Assembly (NCBI GenBank): GCA_910579995.1
Contig: CAJTWH010000002.1
Span: 62,001 to 126,000, forward strand
Length of the DNA stretch: 64,000 bases
Source of the DNA: an uncultured Muribaculaceae bacterium
GTDB lineage: Bacteria; Bacteroidota; Bacteroidia; Bacteroidales; Muribaculaceae
Direction: 5' to 3'
The position numbers were made by a program, and so were the translations under genes. Below the pieces are notes generated by a model. The model saw only the letters and a list, made by a program, of their open reading frames with translations, was not told where the DNA came from and did not search any database. Each line of letters begins with the position of its first letter. Position 1 is the first letter of the stretch. Shown here one piece after another: positions 40,989 through 50,111 of this stretch.

Positions 40989-43900
40989 ATGAAGATACTA
41001 ATTTACCTTACGCTCTTTTTGTCTATCCTCGTTGGCACACAGCCCGTGCGTGCCGACGAGGATGTCTCGTCTACCATCAGCGGCACTGTGCTCGACAATA
41101 CCGGCGACCCTATCGTTGGAGCTACCGTAAAAGCCAAAGACCGCAGCAAAGTTGCGGCAAGCACGGATATCGACGGACACTTCACTCTTTCGGGAATAGT
41201 GGCGGGCGATATCATGCAGGTATCTTACGTAGGCATGGAGTCTCAGGATTTCACCTTGACGCCGGGCAAATCCAGCTACACTATAATACTTCACAGCAAC
41301 GTTTCAGCTCTTGATGACATCGTTGTAGTGGGATATGCCACCCAGCGCAAGGCCGACCTTACCGGTTCGGTCGCCACCGTAAATACTGCCGCGCTCAACG
41401 ACCGCCCGCTCACCAACGTGACCAATGCCCTTGCGGGCCTTGCGTCGGGTCTTAGCGTGAGCAACAGCGGCGGCAACACACCCGGCTATGAATCGCAGAC
41501 AATAACCGTGCGCGGTCAGGGTACGCTCAACAATGCAGCGCCTCTGGTGGTTGTCGACGGAATGACCGGCGTAGCCCTGAGCGATATCAATCCTCTTGAC
41601 ATCGAGACAATATCAGTGCTTAAAGACGCCGCCTCGTCGGCCATCTACGGTTCGCGTGCCGCCAACGGCGTGATTCTCATAACCACACGAGGCGGTGCGG
41701 AGGCTTCTCCCCGACTGACTTACAATGGCAACGTCTCATTCGAGACTGTCGCCAAACGTCTCAACCTCGTCACCGACTATGCCGACTTCATGGAGCTGCA
41801 GAACGCGGGCCTTATCGCCAACGGTCAGGCACCGCGTTTCTCTCAGGGTAAAATCGACGAGTGGCGCAACGACGCCGGTGCGAATCCGACCATCTATCCC
41901 AACACCGACTGGCAGGACCATATCTACCGCAATCCGTCGGTGGTGCAGAATCACAATCTCTCAGTGACCGGCGGCGGCAAAAAAGCGCACTACAATATAT
42001 CGCTCGGTTTTGTCAATAATCCCGGCATGATATATTACACTGACTACCGCCGCTATCAGCTGCGCACCAATCTTGATGTCAACATCAAGCCGTGGCTGAC
42101 CCTCGGCACAAACCTCTTCGGATATATCGACACCAATAACCCCTCGTCGGAGAACGCCACAGCCGGCGGCGACGTCATATTCGGCTCGGGAGCTTTCAAC
42201 TCAGTGCCCGGCATGACGCTCTACGACCCCGCTACAGGTCTCTACGGCGGCATACAGAATCCTGAGGAAGAGAATGTGAGCAACTTCAACCCTTACCGCC
42301 GCCAATGGTTCTACAAAGCTGATTTCCCGACGCGCACTCGCCGCATGGTGGCCAAGATATACGCTCGGGTTCAACCGGTAAAAGGGCTAACCGTACAAGG
42401 CTCGTTTGCCTATAATTATTGGGACCGCAGGGTAGAGCAGCACCTCACCGACCGCAACCTCTACCGCTTTACATTCGACGGACCGATACTGCTGCGCGAA
42501 GGCACCGTGCGCACCTATATCCGCCGCTATAATTACGCCGACACATACCGCCAGTCGGAATTGACTGCCAACTACAATCTTAACGTCTCGCAGCTCCGCG
42601 CCTCAGTGCTCATAGGTGCGGCACAGGAATACGACCGCAACGAGAACGAGCACTTCATACGCTACGACCTCATCGACGACAGCCTTACATCTGTAGATGC
42701 CGCCACGACCGACGGCCCCATCGGGGGTAACTACACAGAGTGGTCAATGCGCTCATTCTTCGGACGTCTCAATCTCAATTGGGCCGACAAGTACCTCCTT
42801 GAGGCCAACCTGCGCGCCGACGGCTCCTCGAAGTTCGCTCCCGACCACCGGTGGGGCTACTTCCCCTCAGTATCGGGCGCATGGCGAATTTCGCAAGAGG
42901 GATTTATGAAGGGCAGCGCTTCGTGGCTGTCGAATCTTAAGCTGCGTCTCTCGTATGGCACATTGGGCAACAACGCCACCACTACCAACTATATGTATCA
43001 GTCGCTCTTCGCCACGGCAGGATATATCCTCAACGGAAACATTGCCGGAGGCTTTGCCCAGACTATCCTCTCCAACCCCAATCTGTCGTGGGAGAAAACG
43101 GCCATGGCCAACATCGGTATTGACTTCTCGCTCTTCAACAGCCGCCTTAACGGTTCACTCGACTTCTACGACAAAAACACCACCGGAATTCTCATCTCGC
43201 TGCCCGCGCCACTGGAGCATGGCACTGCCACTGTGCCAAACCAAAATGCCGGCGAGGTAAACAACAAGGGCGTCGACCTCGACCTCAGATGGAACGACCG
43301 CATTGGCAAGGTTTCTTACAGTGTGGGCTTCAACATGGGCTTTGTGAACAACAAGGTCACCAAATTCCAAGGCGAGACCGCCTCAATCAACGGTGTTTAC
43401 AAGACGCAGGAGGGTCGGCCCATCAATCAGCTCTACCTCATCACCGTAGACCGCATTGTGCGCGACGAGGCCGATCTTGCCTACGTTCAGTCGCTTGTCG
43501 ACGCCAATCCCTCATACTTCGCCACCTATCAGCGCCCCGAGCTGGGCGACTTTCTCTACCGCGACGCCAACGGCGACGGACGCCTCGACGCCAACGACCG
43601 CGTGGAGCTTGGCCATGGTACGCTTCCGCGTTTCACATGGGGTGCCGACCTCGGGGCACAGTGGAACGGCTTTGACTTCAGCATGCACTTCCAAGGCACC
43701 GGCGAGAACCTTGTATACTACAACAATCAGGCCTTCCGCTTCGTCACTGTCATGGGCCAGTCGCTCAACAAGGACATCACCGACAAGGCATGGACGCCCG
43801 AAAATCCCTACAATTCCATCTATCCTCGCCTGCGCAACAACGCCGACGGCCGCAACAACATTGCCTCTGACGCCTTTGTGCACGACGCCTCATATATCCG

Positions 43901-44099
43901 CTGCAAGAATATTCAGCTCGGCTACACATTGCCGCGCACGGTGACACGTAAATTTTTCGTAGAGACTCTTAAGATCTACACAAGTATCGACAATCTCTTC
44001 ACCATCACCACCTTCCCCGGCTTCGACCCCGAGTTGGCCGCCAATGTAGGCTATCCGTCTGTACGTCAATATTCTGTAGGCATAAATCTCACATTCTGA
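40989..44099 (+). CDS. SusC/RagA-family TonB-linked outer-membrane transporter
   Basis: This 1036-residue outer-membrane protein imports oligosaccharides using TonB energy. The start at 40989 (MKILIYLTLFLSILVGTQPVRA) gives a signal peptide; a 5' in-frame ATG at 40953 would add 12 residues before it. Next are a carboxypeptidase-D-regulatory-like domain (~28-105, SGTVLDNTGDPIVGATVKAKD), the TonB-box/plug (DDIVVVGYATQRKADLTGSVATV, in part; ~110-225) and a 22-strand beta-barrel to the C-terminal IPGF..-type strand YSVGINLTF. The SusD partner is 7 bp downstream. No glycoside hydrolase lies immediately next to it, so the sugar cannot be read directly. Confidence 0.96.
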   Translation: MKILIYLTLFLSILVGTQPVRADEDVSSTISGTVLDNTGDPIVGATVKAKDRSKVAASTDIDGHFTLSGIVAGDIMQVSYVGMESQDFTLTPGKSSYTIILHSNVSALDDIVVVGYATQRKADLTGSVATVNTAALNDRPLTNVTNALAGLASGLSVSNSGGNTPGYESQTITVRGQGTLNNAAPLVVVDGMTGVALSDINPLDIETISVLKDAASSAIYGSRAANGVILITTRGGAEASPRLTYNGNVSFETVAKRLNLVTDYADFMELQNAGLIANGQAPRFSQGKIDEWRNDAGANPTIYPNTDWQDHIYRNPSVVQNHNLSVTGGGKKAHYNISLGFVNNPGMIYYTDYRRYQLRTNLDVNIKPWLTLGTNLFGYIDTNNPSSENATAGGDVIFGSGAFNSVPGMTLYDPATGLYGGIQNPEEENVSNFNPYRRQWFYKADFPTRTRRMVAKIYARVQPVKGLTVQGSFAYNYWDRRVEQHLTDRNLYRFTFDGPILLREGTVRTYIRRYNYADTYRQSELTANYNLNVSQLRASVLIGAAQEYDRNENEHFIRYDLIDDSLTSVDAATTDGPIGGNYTEWSMRSFFGRLNLNWADKYLLEANLRADGSSKFAPDHRWGYFPSVSGAWRISQEGFMKGSASWLSNLKLRLSYGTLGNNATTTNYMYQSLFATAGYILNGNIAGGFAQTILSNPNLSWEKTAMANIGIDFSLFNSRLNGSLDFYDKNTTGILISLPAPLEHGTATVPNQNAGEVNNKGVDLDLRWNDRIGKVSYSVGFNMGFVNNKVTKFQGETASINGVYKTQEGRPINQLYLITVDRIVRDEADLAYVQSLVDANPSYFATYQRPELGDFLYRDANGDGRLDANDRVELGHGTLPRFTWGADLGAQWNGFDFSMHFQGTGENLVYYNNQAFRFVTVMGQSLNKDITDKAWTPENPYNSIYPRLRNNADGRNNIASDAFVHDASYIRCKNIQLGYTLPRTVTRKFFVETLKIYTSIDNLFTITTFPGFDPELAANVGYPSVRQYSVGINLTF

Positions 44100-44106
44100 C
44101 ATTCTT

Positions 44107-45864
44107 ATGAAGTTCTTCACTACAAAATACCGTCCCGTCATTCCGGCCGCTATAGTCGCTGCAGTCCTCACACTCAGCTCCTGCGAGAGCCTTGACCTCG
44201 AACCGGCCAATCAACTCTCCGGCAACACCTTCTGGCAGACTGAGGACCATGCCCGCCAAGCCGCCGTCGGGCTCTACGCAGCCATGAAGGCGCCATGGTG
44301 CTTCGGCATGGAGTTTACTTTCGACATGTGCTCCGACATCGCCGACGGCACATCGCCATGGGCCGACATCTCACGAGGCACATCATTTTCATCGGCAAGC
44401 AGCGGTGTGGCCAACCATTGGCAGTATCTCTATGAGCTCGTACACCGCTCCAACACCGTAATCCGCAACGTCGCCAAAATGCCCATCTCAGAAGAGACTA
44501 TACGCCGTGTCACGGGTGAGGCCCGCTTCCTGCGCGCAATGGCATACTTCCGTATGCTCAACTGCTGGGGAGGTGTGCCTTACTACGACGAGAGCTGCGA
44601 CATCAACGAGGAGTTCGGCACACTTTCAGAACCGCGCTGCACCGCAGAAGAGCTGCGCGCACATATCCTCTCCGACCTCGACTATGCCGTCGAAAACCTA
44701 CCGGTGAAGTGGGACGACGCCGACCTCGGCCGTGCCACCCGCGGAGCTGCAGTGTCTCTCCGCGGTAAAGTTTACCTCTTCGCCGGACAATGGGACGAGG
44801 CCATCGCCGACTTCGAAGACGTCGTCTACAACCGCTCTGCCGACTACGGCTACAGCCTCCACCCCGACTATGGCAGCCTCTTCCGCCTCTACAATGGCCT
44901 TCACAGCCCCGAGATGATATTCTCCATCCAGTCGATTGACGGCAACGTCAGCGGCTATGCTCTCGATATAGTCTCGTACTTCGGCAACAAGTCAACAATG
45001 CGCCTGATAGCCTCAAACGCCATCGTGCCCTCGGTGACACTCGCTGATATGTACGAGAACCTCGACGGCACACCATTCAACTGGGACGACGTCTTTCCCG
45101 GCTACAACGCCGCCGGCTCCCAACAGCGCCGCAGCCTCATGTGCGTGGCCATCGACCAAGGTAGCACCACCGTGACAAGTACCCTCGACTGCGACACCTC
45201 AAAGGTGATGGACGCCTACCGCCTGCGCGACCCCCGCCTTTGCCTCAACATCATCACCCCCTACTCACACTACCTCGGGACCGACGCCGGCTCCAACCCA
45301 CGCGACAAGCAATTCGTACTTGCCGACCCCACCAAAGGCGGCTCGCCCATGGAGGCTATGTCGTTCATCCGCAACTCCGAGGGCTGGAACTCCTACTTCT
45401 GGCGCAAATGGATACCCACCGGCAACCTTGACGGCTACTGGGGCGAATATAACCGCACACCCTACGAATTTCCCCTCATACGCCTTGCCGATGTCATACT
45501 AATGCTCTCCGAGGCCTACAATGAAGCGGGCTATCCCGACCGTGCCATCGCTGAACTCAACAAAGTGCGAGAGCGCGTCGGCATGCCCCTTATCGGCTCG
45601 GGGCCGGAGTGGCTCGCCGCAGACACCAAAGATGATATCACCGGCCGCATACGCCGCGAGCGAGCCTGCGAGCTCGCGGGTGAGGGACAGCGGTATTGGG
45701 ATCTGCGCCGCTGGGGGTGCCTCGAAGAATCAGTAGCCGACGCCCGCGATATCTTCGGCGACCTCATGTACTCCAGAGCCTTTCAACAGCGACACCTCCT
45801 TTGGCCCATCCCTCTCACTGAGATGGACCGCAATCATAATCTCATTCAAAATACCGGATGGTAA
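44107..45864 (+). CDS. SusD/RagB-family glycan-binding lipoprotein
   Basis: This 585-residue surface lipoprotein caps the SusC barrel. The lipobox is LTLSSCES with acylated Cys26. The SusD N-terminal region follows (LDLEPANQLSGNTFWQTEDHARQAAVGLYAAM, in part), then the TPR-like core with GEARFLRAMAYFRMLNCWGGVPYYDE (~145-170). The RagB C-terminal domain ends with RRERACELAGEGQRYWDLRRWG and LWPIPLTEMDRNHNLIQN. It starts 7 bp after susC. A terminator follows, so the pair is its own transcript. Confidence 0.96.
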   Translation: MKFFTTKYRPVIPAAIVAAVLTLSSCESLDLEPANQLSGNTFWQTEDHARQAAVGLYAAMKAPWCFGMEFTFDMCSDIADGTSPWADISRGTSFSSASSGVANHWQYLYELVHRSNTVIRNVAKMPISEETIRRVTGEARFLRAMAYFRMLNCWGGVPYYDESCDINEEFGTLSEPRCTAEELRAHILSDLDYAVENLPVKWDDADLGRATRGAAVSLRGKVYLFAGQWDEAIADFEDVVYNRSADYGYSLHPDYGSLFRLYNGLHSPEMIFSIQSIDGNVSGYALDIVSYFGNKSTMRLIASNAIVPSVTLADMYENLDGTPFNWDDVFPGYNAAGSQQRRSLMCVAIDQGSTTVTSTLDCDTSKVMDAYRLRDPRLCLNIITPYSHYLGTDAGSNPRDKQFVLADPTKGGSPMEAMSFIRNSEGWNSYFWRKWIPTGNLDGYWGEYNRTPYEFPLIRLADVILMLSEAYNEAGYPDRAIAELNKVRERVGMPLIGSGPEWLAADTKDDITGRIRRERACELAGEGQRYWDLRRWGCLEESVADARDIFGDLMYSRAFQQRHLLWPIPLTEMDRNHNLIQNTGW

Positions 45865-45899
45865 TCCATCATGCATAACTGATTTTAAGTATTATCGAG

Positions 45900-45930
45900 G
45901 CGCGGTGCTGCGACAGCACCGCGCTTTTAT
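45900..45930 (+). terminator. Terminator after the SusC/SusD pair
   Basis: Perfect 11-bp GC-rich stem (45900-45910 with 45914-45924), a 3-base loop, then TTTTATATTT. Confidence 0.9.
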
Positions 45931-45931
45931 A

Positions 45932-45962
45932 TTTGTAAGGTGAAGAAAAATTTGTAATTTTG
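45932..45962 (+). promoter_or_regulatory. Promoter of uxuA
   Basis: TTTG (45932-45935), 19-base spacer, TAATTTTG (45955-45962), then a leader of roughly 80 nt before the ATG at 46051. It begins right behind the SusC/D terminator. Confidence 0.7.
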
Positions 45963-46050
45963 CATTATTATATAAAAATGCAATAATTTACTAACGCAAT
46001 AAAGGCTGCGGGTGCCATCAGCAACCGCAGTCTCCCTTACTGAGAGAATT

Positions 46051-47208
46051 ATGGAAAAGACATGGCGTTGGTTTGGTCCCAACGATAAGATCACCCTCGA
46101 AATGCTGCGTCAGATTGGCGTAGAAGGGATAGTGACAGCCCTCCACCATATCCCCAACGGCGAGGTATGGACACTTGAAGAAGTGATGAAGATGAAAAAC
46201 TACATCGAAGAGCGCGGTCTGCGTTGGTCGGTTGTAGAAAGCTTGCCTGTGAGCGAATCGATAAAATACGGCGGCGCCGACCGCGACGAGCTTATCGACC
46301 GCTACAAAGAGAGTCTTGCCAACTTGGGCAAGGCTGGCGTGAAGACTGTATGCTATAACTTCATGCCCGTACTCGACTGGGCACGCACCGACCTTGAGTA
46401 TCCCAACCCCGACGGCACTTCCAATCTCTACTTCAACCGCGCCGAATTCGCCTACTTCGACATCAACATACTTAAGCGTCCCGGAGCCGAGGCCGACTAC
46501 GACGCCGAGACACTCCGCCGCATGGCAGAGGAAGTCGCACCCCGCATGGATGCCGAGGGTGAGAAACGCCTCGTAGACAACATCATCGTCAAGACCCAAG
46601 GCTTCGTTAACGGCAACATCAGCGAAAACGACCTCAAGCCCGTCGACAAATTCCGCGAGCTCCTCGCCCTCTACGACGGAATCGACGCCGACGCCCTGCG
46701 CGCAAACATGGCTTACTTCCTTGAGGCCATCATGCCCGTATGCGATGAATATGACATCAACATGTGCGTGCACCCCGATGATCCACCAATGCCCATCCTC
46801 GGCCTGCCACGCATAGTCACCTGCGACGTCGACATCGAGGCATTCCTCAACGCTGTGCCCAACCCGCACAACGGCCTGACATTCTGCGCCGGCTCGCTCA
46901 GCGGAGGTGCCCACAATGACGTGCCCGCCCTTGCCCGCAAATACGCCAAACATACCCACTTCGTGCACGCTCGAATCTGCAATGTAATGCCTAACGGCGA
47001 CTTCAAGGAATCGAGTCACCTCGACCCGCGCCTGATAGATGTAGTGCGCACATTTGAGCGCGAGCGTCCCGGCGTGCCCATGCGCGTAGACCACGCGCCT
47101 CTCATGCTTGGCGACGACAAGATGGGCTACAATGCCGGCTATTCATTCCACGGGCGCATGCTTGCTCTCGGCATGGTGAGCGGTATTATGGCTACAGTCA
47201 ATCAATAA
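46051..47208 (+). CDS. uxuA: Mannonate dehydratase
   Basis: This enzyme dehydrates D-mannonate to 2-keto-3-deoxygluconate in hexuronate catabolism. The start at 46051 (MEKTWRWFGPNDKITLEMLRQIGVEGIV in part) follows an A/G-rich site; an earlier in-frame start at 46012 adds 13 unlikely residues. The 385-residue length, MCVHPDDPPMPILGLPRIV (~249-267, metal-binding His/Asp), FCAGSLSG and VHARICNV segments are typical of UxuA. The SDR gene 91 bp downstream likely supplies the preceding mannonate-forming reduction. A SusC/SusD pair is just upstream. Confidence 0.96.
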   Translation: MEKTWRWFGPNDKITLEMLRQIGVEGIVTALHHIPNGEVWTLEEVMKMKNYIEERGLRWSVVESLPVSESIKYGGADRDELIDRYKESLANLGKAGVKTVCYNFMPVLDWARTDLEYPNPDGTSNLYFNRAEFAYFDINILKRPGAEADYDAETLRRMAEEVAPRMDAEGEKRLVDNIIVKTQGFVNGNISENDLKPVDKFRELLALYDGIDADALRANMAYFLEAIMPVCDEYDINMCVHPDDPPMPILGLPRIVTCDVDIEAFLNAVPNPHNGLTFCAGSLSGGAHNDVPALARKYAKHTHFVHARICNVMPNGDFKESSHLDPRLIDVVRTFERERPGVPMRVDHAPLMLGDDKMGYNAGYSFHGRMLALGMVSGIMATVNQ

Positions 47209-47216
47209 AGTTTGTG

Positions 47217-47274
47217 GTAGGTGGTTTGTTGGCTGTGGGCACCGGTCTGACGCACCACGCAACGAACCACCAAC
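47217..47274. repeat. G/T-rich inverted repeat between uxuA and the SDR gene
   Basis: GTAGGTGGTTTGTT (47217-47230) pairs with AACGAACCACCAAC (47261-47274) apart from two positions, one a G-U. The interior contains GGCTGTGGGCACC, close to GGCTGTGGGCAGC of the 39.8-kb repeat. Confidence 0.6.
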
Positions 47275-47299
47275 TTCCTAACCGATAATCCCTATAAAA

Positions 47300-48118
47300 A
47301 TGACAAACCTTTTCGATATCAAAGATAATGTGACCGTGATTACCGGTGGCACCGGAATCCTCGGCCGCGCCATAGCAAAATACCTTGCCCTCAACGGAGC
47401 AAAAGTGATAATCCTCGGTCGCAAAGAAGACGTCGGTGCAGCCATCGTAGCCGAAATCGAGGCTGAGAACCCCGCCGGCTCAATCGAGTTTATCAAGACA
47501 GATGTGATGAACCGCGAGCTTGTGGAAGCCAACTGCAAGGAAATCGTAGAGCGCTACGGCCGAGTAGACACCTTGCTCAACGCCGCCGGCGGCAACATGC
47601 CCGGCGCCACCATCGCCCCCGACAAGACTTTCTTCGACCTCGACCCCGAGCAATTCCAACGCGTGCTTAGCCTCAACCTCACAGGCACTGTTATCCCCAC
47701 ACAGGTATTTCTCAAGCCCATGGTAGAGCAAGGCCGCGGATCGATCATCAACTTCTCGTCGATGGCAGCTTTCCGCCCCATGACCCGCGTATGCGGCTAC
47801 GCCGCCGCCAAAGCCGGCATATCAAACTTCACAGCCTACATGGCTACCGAATGTGCACGTAAATTCGGCGAAGGCATACGCGTCAACGCCATCGCCCCCG
47901 GCTTCTTCCTCACCGAGCAAAACCGCAGCCTCCTCACCAACGAAGACGGCAGCTACACCGAGCGAGGCCGCGACGTGATACGCCAGACACCTTTCGGCCG
48001 CATGGGCGAGCCCGAAGAACTCTGCGGCACCGTACATTACCTGATGAGCAATGCAGCCAAATTCGTCACCGGCACAGTAGCAGTGGTCGACGGCGGATTC
48101 AATGTATTCGCAATGTGA
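47300..48118 (+). CDS. SDR oxidoreductase, probable D-mannonate oxidoreductase
   Basis: This 272-residue short-chain dehydrogenase has the cofactor loop TGGTGILGRAIAKYL (~14-29), NAAGG (~92), the catalytic SSMAAF and YAAAK pair (~150-168), and a long substrate loop ending NAIAPGFFLTEQNRSLL. This last segment closely resembles the SDR-type fructuronate reductase (YjmF/UxuB of Bacillus). It should reduce fructuronate to mannonate, the substrate of the preceding uxuA. No fructuronate-forming isomerase (UxaC) is in the window. Confidence 0.9.
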   Translation: MTNLFDIKDNVTVITGGTGILGRAIAKYLALNGAKVIILGRKEDVGAAIVAEIEAENPAGSIEFIKTDVMNRELVEANCKEIVERYGRVDTLLNAAGGNMPGATIAPDKTFFDLDPEQFQRVLSLNLTGTVIPTQVFLKPMVEQGRGSIINFSSMAAFRPMTRVCGYAAAKAGISNFTAYMATECARKFGEGIRVNAIAPGFFLTEQNRSLLTNEDGSYTERGRDVIRQTPFGRMGEPEELCGTVHYLMSNAAKFVTGTVAVVDGGFNVFAM

Positions 48119-48223
48119 TTTATGCGCTTACAGCGCAGTTTAAAAGAGTTTAAGAAAGTTTAGGCGTTAAACTCCTAAACTTTCTTAACCAATAAAAAAC
48201 AAGTTTCGCCTGCGAAACCTAAA
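48119..48223 (+). repeat. Dispersed palindromic intergenic repeat, copy 4
   Basis: Begins GCGCTTACAGCGCAGTTTA (as copy 3), has a 15-bp perfect inverted repeat in the middle (48150-48164 with 48174-48188), and ends with GTTTCG-CCTG-CGAAACCTAAA. It ends 15 bp before the rlmD start. Confidence 0.75.
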
Positions 48224-48238
48224 GCGAAAGAGACATAG

Positions 48239-49681
48239 ATGTCAAGAAAACGCAAACCTCAACCTCTGCTTGAGGATATAGAAATAGTTGACGTAGCCGC
48301 CGAAGGCAATGCCTTGGCGCGCGTGGACGATATGGTAGTCTTCGTGCCCTTCGGCGCACCCGGCGACCGCGCCGACATACAGATCGACAAGAAAAAGAAA
48401 CGATATGCCGAAGGCCACATCGCCTGTCTGCGCAAGCCAAGCGACATACGCGTAGAGCCGAGGTGCGAACACTTCACAATATGCGGTGGCTGCCGCTGGC
48501 AACACCTCCCCTACGACTATCAGCTCAAATGTAAACGACAGCAGGTAGTGGACGCCCTCACGCGTATAGCAAAAGTCGACCTGCCCGAGATAGCGCCATG
48601 CCTCGGCAGCGAAGAGATATGGGAATACCGCAACAAGATGGAGTACACATTCTCCAACAAATGCTGGCTCACCTACGAACAGCTCGCCTCAGGCTGCGAA
48701 TTTCCCGACCGCGACGCAGCCGGATTCCATATCCCCGGCGCATTCGACAAGGTACTTGATATAAACCGCTGCCACCTGCAGGACGACATATCCAACCGAA
48801 TTCGCCACTTTGTAAAGCAATATTGCAAAGCCCACAAACTCCCCTTCTACGACCTGCGCGCACAGCAAGGATTCATCCGCACAATGATGGTGCGCATAGC
48901 CTCTACGGGCGAGATCATGGTGGTGATAGTAGTAGGCGAAGACCGCCGCGAAGAGCTCAACGCACTCCTCAAAGCCGTAGAGACAGAATTCCCGCAGATT
49001 ACATCGCTGATGTACTGCATAAACACCAAGGTCAACGACAGCCTCGGCGACCAGACAATCGAGCTCTACAGCGGACGCCCATATATAGAGGAAGAAATGG
49101 AAGGCCTTAAATTCAGAGTTGGCCCTAAATCATTCTACCAAACCAACTCACGGCAGGCCTACCGCCTCTACAGCGTAGTACGCGATTTCGCACTCTTGAA
49201 CGGCAACGAACTCGTCTACGACCTCTATACCGGCACCGGTACTATCGCCAACTTCGTAAGCCGGAGGGCAGCCAAAGTAGTAGGTATCGAATACGTGCCG
49301 GAGGCTATAGACGACGCCAAAGTCAACTCCGAGCGCAACGGTATCACCAACACACTCTTCTATGCCGGCGACATGAAAGACGTGCTCAACGACGAGTTCA
49401 TATCAGCGCACGGCACCCCCGATGTAATGATTGTAGACCCACCCCGCGCCGGCATGCATGCCGACGTGGTAGAGACGATACTCCGCGCCGCTCCCGAGGT
49501 GATAATATATGTAAGCTGCAACCCCGCCACACAGGCACGCGACCTTGCCTTGCTCAATCACCTCTATAAAGTAGAGGCCGTGCAGCCGGTAGATATGTTC
49601 CCTCACACGCAACACGTAGAAAACGTAGTGCGCCTCGTCAAGCGCGATCAGCCCTTGGCCTTGGCAAGCGAGGAATTATAG
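48239..49681 (+). CDS. rlmD: 23S rRNA (uracil-C5-)-methyltransferase RlmD-like
   Basis: This 480-residue class I SAM enzyme methylates a uracil in 23S rRNA. It has an N-terminal TRAM domain (~10-65), an iron-sulfur cluster motif with Cys76, Cys82 and Cys85 (CEHFTICGGCRWQ) plus a fourth cysteine downstream, and the SAM-binding region YDLYTGTGTIANFVSR (~322-337). The catalytic Cys lies in VSCNPATQARDLALL (~425). The cluster spacing matches RlmD rather than the cluster-free TrmA. It starts 15 bp after dispersed repeat copy 4. RlmC or another uracil site cannot be wholly excluded. Confidence 0.92.
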   Translation: MSRKRKPQPLLEDIEIVDVAAEGNALARVDDMVVFVPFGAPGDRADIQIDKKKKRYAEGHIACLRKPSDIRVEPRCEHFTICGGCRWQHLPYDYQLKCKRQQVVDALTRIAKVDLPEIAPCLGSEEIWEYRNKMEYTFSNKCWLTYEQLASGCEFPDRDAAGFHIPGAFDKVLDINRCHLQDDISNRIRHFVKQYCKAHKLPFYDLRAQQGFIRTMMVRIASTGEIMVVIVVGEDRREELNALLKAVETEFPQITSLMYCINTKVNDSLGDQTIELYSGRPYIEEEMEGLKFRVGPKSFYQTNSRQAYRLYSVVRDFALLNGNELVYDLYTGTGTIANFVSRRAAKVVGIEYVPEAIDDAKVNSERNGITNTLFYAGDMKDVLNDEFISAHGTPDVMIVDPPRAGMHADVVETILRAAPEVIIYVSCNPATQARDLALLNHLYKVEAVQPVDMFPHTQHVENVVRLVKRDQPLALASEEL

Positions 49682-50100
49682 TAACGCTCATCGCCGGTGA
49701 CCTCCATGCCCAGCCATGACGGACGGGCAAAAGGTGTGTCAACGCCCGGCAACTCAATCTCAGCGACGACGAGGCCACTGTTCGCTCCGGCGAAAACATC
49801 AACCTCCCAAGTCAGACCGTCGCCGGCATCGATAAGGCAGCGCGTCTTGTCGATGCCGGTTTCACAAGCCGCCAACATCTCGCAGGCGTCCGCCACGGGA
49901 ATCTCATACTCCCATTCATTGCGCGAGCAGCCGTCGTTGCGGGTCTTCACGGTAATGAAACCCCGGTCGTCGCGCACGCGTATGCGCACCGTCCTGTCAG
50001 GGTCGCTGCAGAGATAGCCCTGCGCTATATGCGACCGATGATACACGAAAGGCTCAAAATCGCCCGACACTAAAAACTTACGTTCTATTTCTTTTGCCAT
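49648..50100 (-). CDS. CYTH-domain (triphosphate tunnel metalloenzyme) protein
   Basis: This 150-residue protein carries the ExExK motif at its start (MAKEIERKFLVSGDF) and the tunnel residues R..RVRDDRGFITVKTR. ATG 50100 is chosen over one at 50109, which falls at the expected transcription start (-7 TATCTTTG at 50125-50118). CYTH proteins of this length are inorganic triphosphatases or related to adenylate cyclase class IV/thiamine triphosphatase. The 3' end overlaps the rlmD stop by 34 bp tail-to-tail. Fold secure; substrate probably PPPi, inferred. Confidence 0.92.
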   Translation of the reverse strand: MAKEIERKFLVSGDFEPFVYHRSHIAQGYLCSDPDRTVRIRVRDDRGFITVKTRNDGCSRNEWEYEIPVADACEMLAACETGIDKTRCLIDAGDGLTWEVDVFAGANSGLVVAEIELPGVDTPFARPSWLGMEVTGDERYYNSSLAKAKG

Positions 50101-50111
50101 ATCACTCAAAT

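Noticed and set aside
46018..47094. 358-residue antisense ORF opposite uxuA
   Set aside because: It has no recognisable domain. A long open antisense frame is common over GC-rich codons, and the plus strand encodes a clear UxuA.
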